Positions 53,791-62,043 of a stretch of 64,000 bases of DNA are shown in pieces; within the stretch, counting starts at the first letter, position 1; every line of letters begins with the position of its first letter. Made by a program: the position numbers and the translations under genes. Where the stretch lies: contig NZ_LGEK01000015.1 of NCBI RefSeq assembly GCF_001636615.1, forward strand, positions 1 to 64,000, read 5' to 3'. This DNA comes from Mucilaginibacter sp. L294 (GTDB lineage: Bacteria; Bacteroidota; Bacteroidia; Sphingobacteriales; Sphingobacteriaceae). The notes beneath the pieces were generated by a model that was given only the letters and a program-made list of their open reading frames with translations, had not been told where the DNA came from and ran no database searches.

Positions 53791-55824
53791 TTAGAATGTC
53801 CTTTTATATATTTTAATGCTTTGCCCGCCTGGTGCAGTGCAGAAGATGAAGAACACATTTTCTATCCGCTCTATACCGGTTATCACATTGCCCTGCGGTA
53901 TGGTGTAATGTTTATAGGTAGCACCCACATCGTTAGACATGCTGAAGCTTTCGCCACCATAGGCAACATAATCACCCCATTGTTTTACAACATTCACCTG
54001 TTCATCAATCACACTAACAAACACATCGCCTTGCCCGCGCGATTGGTATAAACGGTTGCCTGTAAGTTGTGTGCCTGTACTAAATATAGCGTAAGTATAG
54101 GTGGGAGATAAGAGGATATTCTTATAGCCCTCGCCCAGGAAGTAGTTTCCTGTTGTTCCGGTAGTGGCCGACCAGTTTTGCCCTTGATTTGTTGATTTGT
54201 AAAATTTATTTGTTGTTGGGTCTATAGCGTAAAAATATTTTCCGTTACCATCGCTGGTAATGTAATCAAGTCTTGTTGCACCACCCAGCGTCATTGGGTA
54301 TGACTGAAAAGTTGCACCGCCATTTAACGATACATAGTTTGAAGTTCCAAGCAGCAGATAGATCTTATCGTTTTTGGCAACTATACCATTAAAGCCAAGG
54401 TTTGGCTGGTTAGGGCTTACGGTAAGTTTAGTGAAGCTTGTGCCATCTGTTTTGATAACACCAAGGTTTGTGGTGATATAAAAGTAGTTGCCATCAGCTA
54501 CTATATAATTAACTTTTAGCGTGTCTTTTGTAAGCGGTAAGCTATTGAATACGTTGGTAAAGGTTACCCCCTTGTCACTGCTGTAATAAAGGTATTTACC
54601 TGTTTTACCATTGCTGAAAAACATTTTGCTGCCCGAGGATGCCGAGATAATACCCGCTTGCGGGCTTACTGTAAGCTCTAATTGCGTCCATCCATTAGTT
54701 TGCGAAGGTACTGTTAAAGTAAAATCGGTAGCACTGGTTAGTTTTAGGCCGCTATTTACGGTTAGATATATTTTGCCTGTTACAGCACCTTGCGGCACAG
54801 TAACTTTTAATTGTGTTTCGGTAGCGGCTGTTACGGTGCCTGTAAATACAGTGTTTTGTGCGCCGCTAAAATGTACTATGTTATCAGCTAATGTTTCGCT
54901 GAAGTTTGTGCCCGTAATGGTAATGATATCGCCAGCTTTGGCACTTGCCGGGGCAAAAGAGGTGAAAGTAGCAGCCCCGATGTAACTATACACAGGGCCG
55001 GTTGCAACCTCGCTGTTTTTAACCTTTACAGTTACTGCTCCCGTAGTGCCTTCTGTTGGTGCCTTAACCGTCAATTTTGTTGCTGTGGCCGATGTTACTA
55101 CAGCATTTACGCCATTGAACTTTACAATATTATCGGCAATAGTGGTACTGTAGTTAACACCTGCAATGGCAACAACATCGCCTGCACGCCCCCTATTAGG
55201 GGTGATGCTTTCAATTGTAGGTTTATCAGCAACGGGTGTAGGGTCTTTCACCTCAGATTTTGACTTGGTTACTACCGATGCATATGTTATGCTGAACGAA
55301 CCGGATGAGTTAAACTCGCGGCCGCTTGCATCTTTAAACATAATATTCCATTTAATGGTAATATCGGTATCGGTAACGGTAATTTCGATCGATCCTGAAA
55401 ATGCATAATACTCATTACCGCTGCTGTAGTAGTATACATAACTTTGTACCGGTGTAGTCGAATTTATTCTAATGGTTCTGGTGCCCGGGTTAAGCGATGT
55501 ACCCGATTTTTTGCTTAACGCGATGGCTCCGTTCTTGAGGTCATCAATAAAGAAGGTTAGCTTGCTGCCATCTGCATCAAGTGTGGCTGCTGTTTCCAAC
55601 GACTTTACACCGTCGCCCGAGGTACTGTACAGGGTTGATGTTATCCCGCTCTCCTTTATGGCGAAGTCCTTACCATCAATTTTACCTTTTATGGATGAGG
55701 TTTTAACCTCAGGTGTAGGCGGGATCGGCTTAATGGTAGTTTCTTTTTTACATGATGGGATTACAGCCAGTAAGAGCAGTAACAGGCCTGATGTTTTTAA
55801 TAGTTTTTGTAAGTATGTTTTCAT
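53791..55824 (-). CDS. IPT/TIG-domain lipoprotein with C-terminal beta-propeller
   Basis: A 677-residue lipoprotein from the ATG at 55824 (an in-frame ATG 9 bp earlier is possible). The signal ends LLAVIPSCKKE. An N-terminal DUF5017-like or beta-sandwich region (about 40-190) is followed by two IPT/TIG domains (about 200-285, PTIESITPNRGRAGDVVAIAG; and 286-375, FTSFAPASAKAGDIITITG). Then comes a sortilin/BNR-type propeller (about 380-677) with units like LYYSSDKGVTFTNVF, FYKSTNQGQNWSATTG and MSNDVGATYKHY. This surface-exposed architecture suits glycan or protein binding. No enzyme motif is seen. It is monocistronic. Confidence 0.82.
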   Translation of the reverse strand: MKTYLQKLLKTSGLLLLLLAVIPSCKKETTIKPIPPTPEVKTSSIKGKIDGKDFAIKESGITSTLYSTSGDGVKSLETAATLDADGSKLTFFIDDLKNGAIALSKKSGTSLNPGTRTIRINSTTPVQSYVYYYSSGNEYYAFSGSIEITVTDTDITIKWNIMFKDASGREFNSSGSFSITYASVVTKSKSEVKDPTPVADKPTIESITPNRGRAGDVVAIAGVNYSTTIADNIVKFNGVNAVVTSATATKLTVKAPTEGTTGAVTVKVKNSEVATGPVYSYIGAATFTSFAPASAKAGDIITITGTNFSETLADNIVHFSGAQNTVFTGTVTAATETQLKVTVPQGAVTGKIYLTVNSGLKLTSATDFTLTVPSQTNGWTQLELTVSPQAGIISASSGSKMFFSNGKTGKYLYYSSDKGVTFTNVFNSLPLTKDTLKVNYIVADGNYFYITTNLGVIKTDGTSFTKLTVSPNQPNLGFNGIVAKNDKIYLLLGTSNYVSLNGGATFQSYPMTLGGATRLDYITSDGNGKYFYAIDPTTNKFYKSTNQGQNWSATTGTTGNYFLGEGYKNILLSPTYTYAIFSTGTQLTGNRLYQSRGQGDVFVSVIDEQVNVVKQWGDYVAYGGESFSMSNDVGATYKHYTIPQGNVITGIERIENVFFIFCTAPGGQSIKIYKRTF

Positions 55825-55919
55825 GAGTGGCAAGGGTTAATATTTTATAAAATTCTATAAATTAACTCCTTACGCATATACCGCATATGCAGTATATTTC
55901 TGTGCGTATTGGTACGTAC

Positions 55920-55948
55920 AAAAAAAGCCTCCCTAAAAGGGAGGCTTT
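55920..55948 (-). terminator. Rho-independent terminator of recA
   Basis: On the minus strand a perfect 11-bp stem, AAAGCCTCCCT with AGGGAGGCTTT (55924-55948), is followed by a run of T (complement of A at 55920-55926). It lies 30 bp after the recA stop. Confidence 0.92.
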
Positions 55949-55977
55949 AAATATGTTGTTCTAAATAAATTTATCTG

Positions 55978-56985
55978 TTAAACTTCTGCTAAACTATCGC
56001 CGGTTACGGTCGCCTTTATTTTGGCTTCCAGTTCTTCTGCTAACTCCGGGTTATCCAGTATCAGTTGTTTAACCGCGTCGCGGCCCTGGCCAAGGCGGGT
56101 TTCGCCATAGCTAAACCATGAACCTGCTTTTTTTATGATATTGTATTCAACACCCAGATCAATGATCTCGCCTGCTTTTGAAATTCCTTCGCCAAACATA
56201 ATATCAAATTCGGCTATACGGAACGGAGGTGCAACTTTGTTTTTTACGATTTTCACCTTAACGCGGTTACCTGATACTTCGTCGGTATCTTTAATTTGTG
56301 ATATACGGCGTACATCCAAACGCACCGAAGCATAGAATTTTAAGGCGTTACCCCCGGTGGTAGTTTCGGGGTTGCCAAACATAACACCAATTTTATCACG
56401 CAGCTGGTTAATGAATATGCAGCAACATCCGGTTTTGCTGATTGTACCGGTTAGCTTACGTAATGCTTGCGACATTAAACGGGCGTGTAACCCCATTTTA
56501 GAATCGCCCATTTCGCCTTCAATCTCGGCTTTTGGCACCAGGGCCGCAACAGAGTCAATAACCAAAATATCAATAGCTCCTGAACGGATCAGATTATCGG
56601 CAATTTCTAAAGCCTGCTCGCCATTGTCAGGTTGTGATATCAAAAGGTTCTCTACATCTACACCTAATTTTTTAGCGTAAAAACGGTCGAACGCGTGTTC
56701 TGCATCTATAAAAGCAGCAATGCCACCTTTCTTTTGTGATTCGGCTATGGCATGTATAGCTAAGGTTGTTTTACCAGACGACTCGGGGCCGTAGATCTCT
56801 ATAACCCTGCCTTTTGGTAAACCGCCTACACCTAAAGCAATATCAAGGCCTAATGACCCGGTTGATATTGTTTCTGTTGCTTCAATAACGGAGTCGCCCA
56901 ATTTCATGATGGTACCCTTGCCGTATGATTTTTCCAGCTTATCTAACGTTAGCTGTAATGCCTTTAATTTATCTGCGTTGCTCAT
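55978..56985 (-). CDS. recA: Recombinase RecA
   Basis: A 335-residue RecA with Walker [10 protein letters not shown] (66-74), the Walker B-like [13 protein letters not shown] and the L2/MAW segments [29 protein letters not shown]. It forms filaments on single-stranded DNA, drives strand exchange and stimulates SOS repressor cleavage where present. A TATATTTG box lies 18 bp upstream, and a perfect palindrome covers the -33 region. It is downstream of nth on the same strand but has its own promoter and terminator. Confidence 0.98.
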   Translation of the reverse strand: MSNADKLKALQLTLDKLEKSYGKGTIMKLGDSVIEATETISTGSLGLDIALGVGGLPKGRVIEIYGPESSGKTTLAIHAIAESQKKGGIAAFIDAEHAFDRFYAKKLGVDVENLLISQPDNGEQALEIADNLIRSGAIDILVIDSVAALVPKAEIEGEMGDSKMGLHARLMSQALRKLTGTISKTGCCCIFINQLRDKIGVMFGNPETTTGGNALKFYASVRLDVRRISQIKDTDEVSGNRVKVKIVKNKVAPPFRIAEFDIMFGEGISKAGEIIDLGVEYNIIKKAGSWFSYGETRLGQGRDAVKQLILDNPELAEELEAKIKATVTGDSLAEV

Positions 56986-57002
56986 ATTAAACTAATGTGA
57001 AA

Positions 57003-57010
57003 CAAATATA
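57003..57010 (-). promoter_or_regulatory. -7 box of recA
   Basis: On the minus strand TATATTTG exactly matches TAnnTTTG and ends 18 bp before the recA start. TTAG within the neighbouring palindrome sits near the -33 position. Confidence 0.7.
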
Positions 57011-57022
57011 AAACATAATTTT

Positions 57023-57049
57023 ATAATTACTAATATTTTTAGTAATTAT
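57023..57049. promoter_or_regulatory. Perfect 11-bp-arm palindrome over recA -33 region
   Basis: ATAATTACTAA (57023-57033), TATTT and TTAGTAATTAT (57039-57049) form a perfect inverted repeat. It begins 12 bp beyond the recA -7 box. No T-tract follows on the minus strand, which argues against a terminator for nth. Size, symmetry and place fit a repressor operator, but the sequence is very A+T-rich and could be fortuitous. Confidence 0.5.
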
Positions 57050-57099
57050 TTTTTATTTGTTTGGTTTACCTGTAAACTTAGCTATCTGCTGCCTACCAA

Positions 57100-57861
57100 T
57101 CAAATATCTTTATCAACACTGCGTTTTGCTAACTCCTTACTGATGGTATTAAGTGCCTTTTTCTTTTTGGCATCTTTCGCTTTGCGGATGTTTGCCGCTT
57201 CGGCCTTTAGTAAAGCTGTTTCGGTGTTGTGCTGCTCGTAATATTTACAGAACCAGGTAAGGGGGCAAATCTCGCATTTAGGAGTACGCGCCACGCATAT
57301 ATAACGGCCATGCAATATCAGCCAGTGGTGGGCAATGGCAAGAGTGTTTTCGGGCAGGTGTTGTACCAATTGTTTTTCTACCGCCAGCGGTGTGGTGGCC
57401 CGGGTGGTCAGGCCTATGCGGTTAGCAACCCTAAAAACGTGCGTATCAACAGCAATAGCCGGTGCATCAAACACCACCGATGCAATTACATTAGCGGTTT
57501 TGCGCCCAACGCCTGGCATTTGTTGCAATTCATCCAGCCCCGATGGTACTACGCCATGAAATTTCTCCATCAGCATTTTACCCATACCAGCCAAATGCTT
57601 GGCCTTATTGTTTGGATAACTCACACTGCGGATGTAAGTGAAGATCTCGTCTGCATCAGATGCAGCAAGGGCGGCCGCGTCCGGGAAACGTTTAAACAGG
57701 GCCGGGGTAACTTGATTGATACGCTTATCGGTGCATTGGGCCGAAAGTATAACCGCTACAAGCAACTCATAAGGGCTGTTATAATGCAATTCGGTAACCG
57801 CGTTAGGTTGGTTTTTTGAAAAGTATTCTACAAAATGGCGGTAGCGTTCCTGTTTAAGCAT
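57100..57861 (-). CDS. nth: Endonuclease III
   Basis: A 253-residue DNA glycosylase/AP lyase. The helix-hairpin-helix LQQMPGVGRKTANVI contains catalytic Lys121, and Asp139 is in IAVDTHVFRV. The 4Fe-4S cysteines Cys189, Cys196, Cys199 and Cys205 have the usual C-x6-C-x2-C-x5-C spacing. It removes oxidised pyrimidines in base-excision repair. A C-terminal extension of about 40 residues (206-253), rich in Lys and Ala, goes beyond the usual length of about 211. Confidence 0.96.
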   Translation of the reverse strand: MLKQERYRHFVEYFSKNQPNAVTELHYNSPYELLVAVILSAQCTDKRINQVTPALFKRFPDAAALAASDADEIFTYIRSVSYPNNKAKHLAGMGKMLMEKFHGVVPSGLDELQQMPGVGRKTANVIASVVFDAPAIAVDTHVFRVANRIGLTTRATTPLAVEKQLVQHLPENTLAIAHHWLILHGRYICVARTPKCEICPLTWFCKYYEQHNTETALLKAEAANIRKAKDAKKKKALNTISKELAKRSVDKDI

Positions 57862-57893
57862 CTATTAGTTCATTAGTTCAGTGGTTTATTGGT
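57862..57893. repeat. TTAGTTCATTAGTTC-type intergenic repeat
   Basis: CTATTAGTTCATTAGTTCAG followed by TGGTTTATTGGT directly precedes the nth start and resembles the left arm of the 6413-6498 element in both words and order. It appears as a single arm here. The rest of the 57862-58132 gap holds no clear exact promoter box. Confidence 0.45.
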
Positions 57894-58132
57894 ACTTGCT
57901 TAAAGCGTAGCGCCAATACATGCAAAAGTCTTTAATAATTGGCAGATGAACAAGAAACAAAATATGTTTGCTTATTAAAGTATAACTACTTATAAATCAA
58001 TCCGAAAACGAACGGTTGATTGTATCGTAACCGCACACCTAATAGTTTGTTTATTGTCGTAAATATTTGAAAGTCAATATATTAAATATGTGGCATTTTC
58101 TTAGTTGGTATTTAGATGCAAAAGTATAAGCC

Positions 58133-60502
58133 ATGTTTAAAAATTATCTGTTAAGTGCTATCCGCAGTCTCAAAAAGTTCAGGCTGTTTACTTTTCTTAA
58201 TGTATTTGGGTTAGCCAGCGGGATGGCTTGCAGCATACTCATTTTACTGTGGGTGCAGGATGAGCTCAGCTATGATAAGTTTAACGCAGATACTGCTCAC
58301 ACCTATAGATTAGTAGCAAATATTGCCGGGTCGGATGCCGCGGTAACGCCTATACCGGTTGTTGCTGCAATGAAACAGCAGATGCCATTGATTAAAAACA
58401 TAACCAGGTTAGTGCCTTTGAATGCTACGGTTACAGTAGGTAACCAAAAGTTTGCAGAGAAAAGCCTGGAATATGCCGACCCTAACTTTCTGCAGATGTT
58501 TAACTATCCGCTTTTACAGGGCGACAAAAATTCCGTGCTTTCGCGCCCGGATGGTGCCGTTGTTACGGAAGCGGCAGCCTTAAAATACTTTGGTAAGGGT
58601 AATGCTATCGGGAAAGTGCTGCATGTTGATAATAGCATTAACGGGAATAATTATGTGGTAACAGGGGTGTTGAAAAACCTGCCACATAACTCGCATTTGC
58701 AATTTGAAGTGCTGCTCCCTATTGAGTTTTATAATAAAGATAACGGCACCGTATGGGATAATTTTTCTGTTTACAGCTACGTCCAGTTGGATGCATCGGT
58801 TAAGGCCAGCCCCGCGCTTATTGCCAGCCTGGAGAAGCAGATCAATAAGATCTACAAACTTAACGATAAGAGCAATACCAAAACCAGCTATACCTTACAG
58901 CCCCTTACCGATATCCACTTACGTTCTCATTTTTTAGGAGATGTTGCCGGCCAGGGGAACAGCCAAAACGTAACCATTTTTTTACTGATAGCGGTTTTTA
59001 TCCTGATTATCGCCTGTATCAATTTTATGAACCTCTCAACCGCTTTGGGCGCACAAAGGGCTAAAGAAGTTGGCTTGCGTAAAACAATCGGGGCTATGCG
59101 TTTTCAGTTGATCGCCCAATTTATCAGCGAATCGTTATTAGTAGCGTTGCTTTCATTGGTTATTGGTATTGCCATCGCTTGCCTGCTGTTGCCAATATTT
59201 AATATCATTTCGTTCAAAGCCATTACAATCAATCTACTCGATTTTAAAATTATTGGCGAGCTTTTGCTTTTAGCGATTATTGTAGGGGTTATTTCGGGTA
59301 GCTATCCTGCCTTCTTCATGTCGTCTTTTAAACCGGTGGCTGTTTTAAAAGGATTGAAACCTATAAATGGGCAACGATCAATTTTAAGGAGCGGGCTGGT
59401 TATTGTACAATTTAGCATTTCTGTAATATTAATGGTGAGCACACTTGTGGTGAACAGCCAGCTTAAATTTATCCGTAACAGGGATATTGGTTTTAATAAA
59501 CAAAACCTGTTATACATGCAGATGCCGCAAACCGGCGATCTGCAAAATAATTATTCAGCTTTAAAAGCAGCATTACAGCAACAGGCAGGCATGGCTAACT
59601 ACACTATAATAAATAGTTTGCCAACAGACCTGCAAAATGGTTCGAGCCAGGTTATATGGCCTGGCAAGGATCCAAGGCAGCAGATATTATTCCCACAAAT
59701 TGTGGTAGATGGCAGTTTTACAAAAGTGTTTGGTATGCAAATACTGTCAGGGCGTGCTTTTGATGATAATTTAAAAACTGATGAAGGTAAGTATATATTA
59801 AACGAGACCTCTGTTAAAGTGATGGGTATGGCAACCGCCACAGCAGTTGGCCAAAAAATTAGTTTCAACGGTCAGGAAGGTGCCATAATAGGCGTTGTTA
59901 AGGATTTTAATTTCAAACCCGTGCAACAGCCAATTGAGCCTCTGATTTTGAGACACACCAATAAAGGTGGTTTTGTAGTGATCAGAACAAACCCTGCAAA
60001 CATCGCGCAAATTATAACCGGCCTTAAATCGGTATTCCACAGTGTTTATAGAGATGAGCCTTTTTCATACGGTTTTGTAGACCAGGACCTGAATAAGATG
60101 TACTTATCTGAGAGCCGGACGCAGGTATTGTTCAATACCTTCTCGGTGGTTTCTATTATCATCTCTTGCCTTGGCCTTTTTGGGCTGGCTACATTTACTA
60201 CACAGCGGAGACTTAAAGAAATAGGCGTACGGAAAGTGCTTGGTGCCGATACAACAGGTATAGTGGCTATGCTTACTAAAGATTTTGTAAAACTGGTGAT
60301 AATGGCATTGCTGGTTGCGTTCCCGGCTGCGTGGTTTTTGATGAATAAATGGCTGGATAATTATGTTTACCGCATCCAGATCAGTTGGTGGATGTTCGCT
60401 ATTGCGGGGATGGCGGCTATTATGATATCAATTATAACCATAAGCTATCAATCTATAAGGGCTGCGTTGAGTAACCCGGTAGAAAGTTTAAAAACAGAAT
60501 AA
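58133..60502 (+). CDS. MacB/FtsX-type ABC transporter permease
   Basis: A 789-residue permease of the eight-helix (duplicated) type found in Bacteroidota. It has an N-terminal helix (about 18-40, LFTFLNVFGLASGMACSILILLWVQ), a MacB periplasmic domain, an FtsX domain (about 280-400, RAKEVGLRKTIGAMRFQLIAQFI), a second periplasmic domain and a second FtsX domain (about 670-785, RRLKEIGVRKVLGADTTGIV). No ATPase is adjacent. These proteins pass force from ATP hydrolysis to periplasmic partners in export of lipoproteins, peptides or toxic compounds; the cargo here is unknown. Confidence 0.9.
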   Translation: MFKNYLLSAIRSLKKFRLFTFLNVFGLASGMACSILILLWVQDELSYDKFNADTAHTYRLVANIAGSDAAVTPIPVVAAMKQQMPLIKNITRLVPLNATVTVGNQKFAEKSLEYADPNFLQMFNYPLLQGDKNSVLSRPDGAVVTEAAALKYFGKGNAIGKVLHVDNSINGNNYVVTGVLKNLPHNSHLQFEVLLPIEFYNKDNGTVWDNFSVYSYVQLDASVKASPALIASLEKQINKIYKLNDKSNTKTSYTLQPLTDIHLRSHFLGDVAGQGNSQNVTIFLLIAVFILIIACINFMNLSTALGAQRAKEVGLRKTIGAMRFQLIAQFISESLLVALLSLVIGIAIACLLLPIFNIISFKAITINLLDFKIIGELLLLAIIVGVISGSYPAFFMSSFKPVAVLKGLKPINGQRSILRSGLVIVQFSISVILMVSTLVVNSQLKFIRNRDIGFNKQNLLYMQMPQTGDLQNNYSALKAALQQQAGMANYTIINSLPTDLQNGSSQVIWPGKDPRQQILFPQIVVDGSFTKVFGMQILSGRAFDDNLKTDEGKYILNETSVKVMGMATATAVGQKISFNGQEGAIIGVVKDFNFKPVQQPIEPLILRHTNKGGFVVIRTNPANIAQIITGLKSVFHSVYRDEPFSYGFVDQDLNKMYLSESRTQVLFNTFSVVSIIISCLGLFGLATFTTQRRLKEIGVRKVLGADTTGIVAMLTKDFVKLVIMALLVAFPAAWFLMNKWLDNYVYRIQISWWMFAIAGMAAIMISIITISYQSIRAALSNPVESLKTE

Positions 60503-60516
60503 GTATAAAATAGAAA

Positions 60517-60570
60517 GGTTCATAAATCAAGCTGCCCGGATTTGCATCCAAACTGTTTGATCTATGAACC
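60517..60570. repeat. Inverted repeat after permease gene
   Basis: GGTTCATAAATCAAGC (60517-60532) and GTTTGATCTATGAACC (60555-60570) pair with two mismatches around a 22-base loop. It begins 14 bp after the permease stop, and a short CTTTTTGG follows. It may be a weak terminator or a decayed intergenic palindrome. Confidence 0.6.
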
Positions 60571-60593
60571 AGTGCTTTTTGGCGTAGTACTAC

Positions 60594-60791
60594 TTAGCGC
60601 AAGCTTTTTGAATAATCGAGGATGTAATGAATGGTCTGCAGTTTTGGCTTTTTCTTTAAAAGATCCAAATCAGCGCGGATTGAACGATAGAATATCACAT
60701 CGTCTGCCTCCAGATTTTCATGTACCTCTGATTCTTTCACTTGGGCTTTGTTAGTGACCACATTAAAAATTGAAGTAAAGGTTTCACCCAT
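60594..60791 (-). CDS. Small protein of unknown function
   Basis: A 65-residue soluble protein, MGETFTSIFNVVTNKAQVKE at the N-terminus, then an acidic stretch (SEVHENLEADDV) and a charged C-terminal helix DLDLLKKKPKLQTIHYILDYSKSLR. Codon use looks natural, the ATG at 60791 is followed by a balanced helical sequence, and no other gene overlaps it. The remaining gap (60792-61058) holds only the terminator of the sigma-factor gene. No family is recognised; reality is likely but not certain. Confidence 0.5.
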   Translation of the reverse strand: MGETFTSIFNVVTNKAQVKESEVHENLEADDVIFYRSIRADLDLLKKKPKLQTIHYILDYSKSLR

Positions 60792-61003
60792 AAGCTGTTG
60801 TTTGTTTGAGATATAAAAATAACGAGAAATATTTGGTAATATTTTATGAAGATGAAAATTAAATGAAATTTTTTTCTCAAGTTAATTTATGCTTTATATG
60901 CATGGTTCAAATTAAGAATATTAACTCGTTCTTTTGAAATCAGCACCTTCAACAGGATTTTAAACGATATTAAGCAACGCGATATTGTGAATTACCGTAA
61001 ATA

Positions 61004-61033
61004 AAAAAAGCTGCCCCATTTACAGGGCAGCTT
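61004..61033 (-). terminator. Rho-independent terminator of the ECF sigma gene at 61059
   Basis: On the minus strand AAGCTGCCC (61025-61033) pairs with GGGCAGCTT around a short loop and is followed by a run of T (complement of A at 61004-61009). It lies 26 bp after the sigma-factor stop. Confidence 0.9.
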
Positions 61034-61058
61034 GCAATATTTTGTACCGTTTTTAAAA

Positions 61059-61643
61059 TCAGTTTTTTAAACTCAGCTCTTTATTCTGCATCATTTTGCG
61101 CAAATTATTAAGTGCATAACGCATACGGCCAAGGGCGGTGTTAATGCTTACATCGGTAACATCGGCAATTTCTTTGAAGCTCATATCGCCAAAGTGGCGC
61201 ATAATTAGTACTTCCTTTTGCTCGGATGGTAAGAGCTGGATGAGCGATTTTAGGTCTTTATGCGTTTGTTCGCGTACCAAACGGTCTTCCGCGCTCTCGT
61301 CATAATTACCCAATACTTCAAAAATATCAAAGTCGTCGCCGTTGCTTACCATAGGCGCGCGTTTTTCACGGCGGAAATGGTCTATCACCAGGTTATGCCC
61401 AATACGGGTTACCCATGGTAAAAACTTACCTTCCTCGTTGTATTTACCGGCTTTTAGCGTATTAATAACCTTAATAAACGTATCCTGGAAAATATCCTCG
61501 GCAAGGGCTTCGTCCTTAACAAGCAAGTAAATAGAAGTGTAAATTTTTGACTGGTACCGCCTGATGAGTTCAACAAGTCCTGCCTCGTCGCCGGCAATGT
61601 ACAGATGGATTAGATCCTGATCACTTTTCAATTGAAAATCCAT
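61059..61643 (-). CDS. ECF-type RNA polymerase sigma factor
   Basis: A 194-residue sigma factor. Region 2 has EALAEDIFQDTFIKVINTLKAG and FLPWVTRIGHNLVIDHFRREKRA. The acidic linker GDDFDIFEVLGNYDESAEDR leads to region 4, LPSEQKEVLIMRHFGDMSFKEIADVTDVSINTALGRMRYALNNLRK. No anti-sigma gene is next to it. A sigma factor of this type, encoded alone, is widely conserved in Bacteroidota. It has a strong terminator and is divergent from uvrA across a 400-bp region. Confidence 0.92.
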   Translation of the reverse strand: MDFQLKSDQDLIHLYIAGDEAGLVELIRRYQSKIYTSIYLLVKDEALAEDIFQDTFIKVINTLKAGKYNEEGKFLPWVTRIGHNLVIDHFRREKRAPMVSNGDDFDIFEVLGNYDESAEDRLVREQTHKDLKSLIQLLPSEQKEVLIMRHFGDMSFKEIADVTDVSINTALGRMRYALNNLRKMMQNKELSLKN

Positions 61644-61879
61644 AGAAAGCTACTAATAAACTAAATTAATTTTTTTGTCGTTATTAAAAGTAGAGTTCTA
61701 TCTATAGCGTTTCTTTTTAGGGTTAAGAATAATTTTACCCTCAAATATAATAATCTTAAAAAATAAAAACAAATATTTTTTAACGGGGTATGTTGCGTTC
61801 GGCCAAATTATTGTTTGTGTCAGCATATTGCAAACTCTTTTATTAATAACCATTTATCCTTTACAATTACTCAAACTGA

Positions 61880-61911
61880 TTTGGATAAGGCTAAAAATTT
61901 TAGGATTTTTG
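61880..61911 (+). promoter_or_regulatory. Promoter of uvrA
   Basis: TTTG (61880-61883), exactly 20 bp, then GATTTTTG (61904-61911) fit the Bacteroidota TTTG-N20-TAnnTTTG pattern with one mismatch at the first base of the -7 box. The uvrA start is 132 bp downstream of the box, leaving a long leader that contains the repeat at 61925-62039. Nothing else is seen in the 400-bp region 61644-62043. Confidence 0.7.
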
Positions 61912-61924
61912 CACTTCCAAAAAA

Positions 61925-62039
61925 GTTCATAGTTAATGGGTGATAGTTCATTACAAATTACCGGTTAGACCACGGGTTTTCTAAAAGGTTTAACGGATGT
62001 AAGAAACTATTAACCATGGCCCCATGAACCAGGAGCTAT
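61925..62039. repeat. Degenerate palindromic repeat in uvrA leader
   Basis: GTTCATAGTTAATGGGTGAT with ATAGTTCAT after it (61925-61951) and, on the other strand, the AACTATTAACCATGG...CATGAAC stretch (62015-62038) are related arms with several differences. The words resemble the elements at 57862 and 6413. The repeat lies entirely within the probable 5' leader of uvrA. Confidence 0.5.
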
Positions 62040-62043
62040 CAAT

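Noticed and set aside
57023-57049. Terminator of nth
   Set aside because: The palindrome is A+T-only in most pairs and no T-run follows it on the minus strand.
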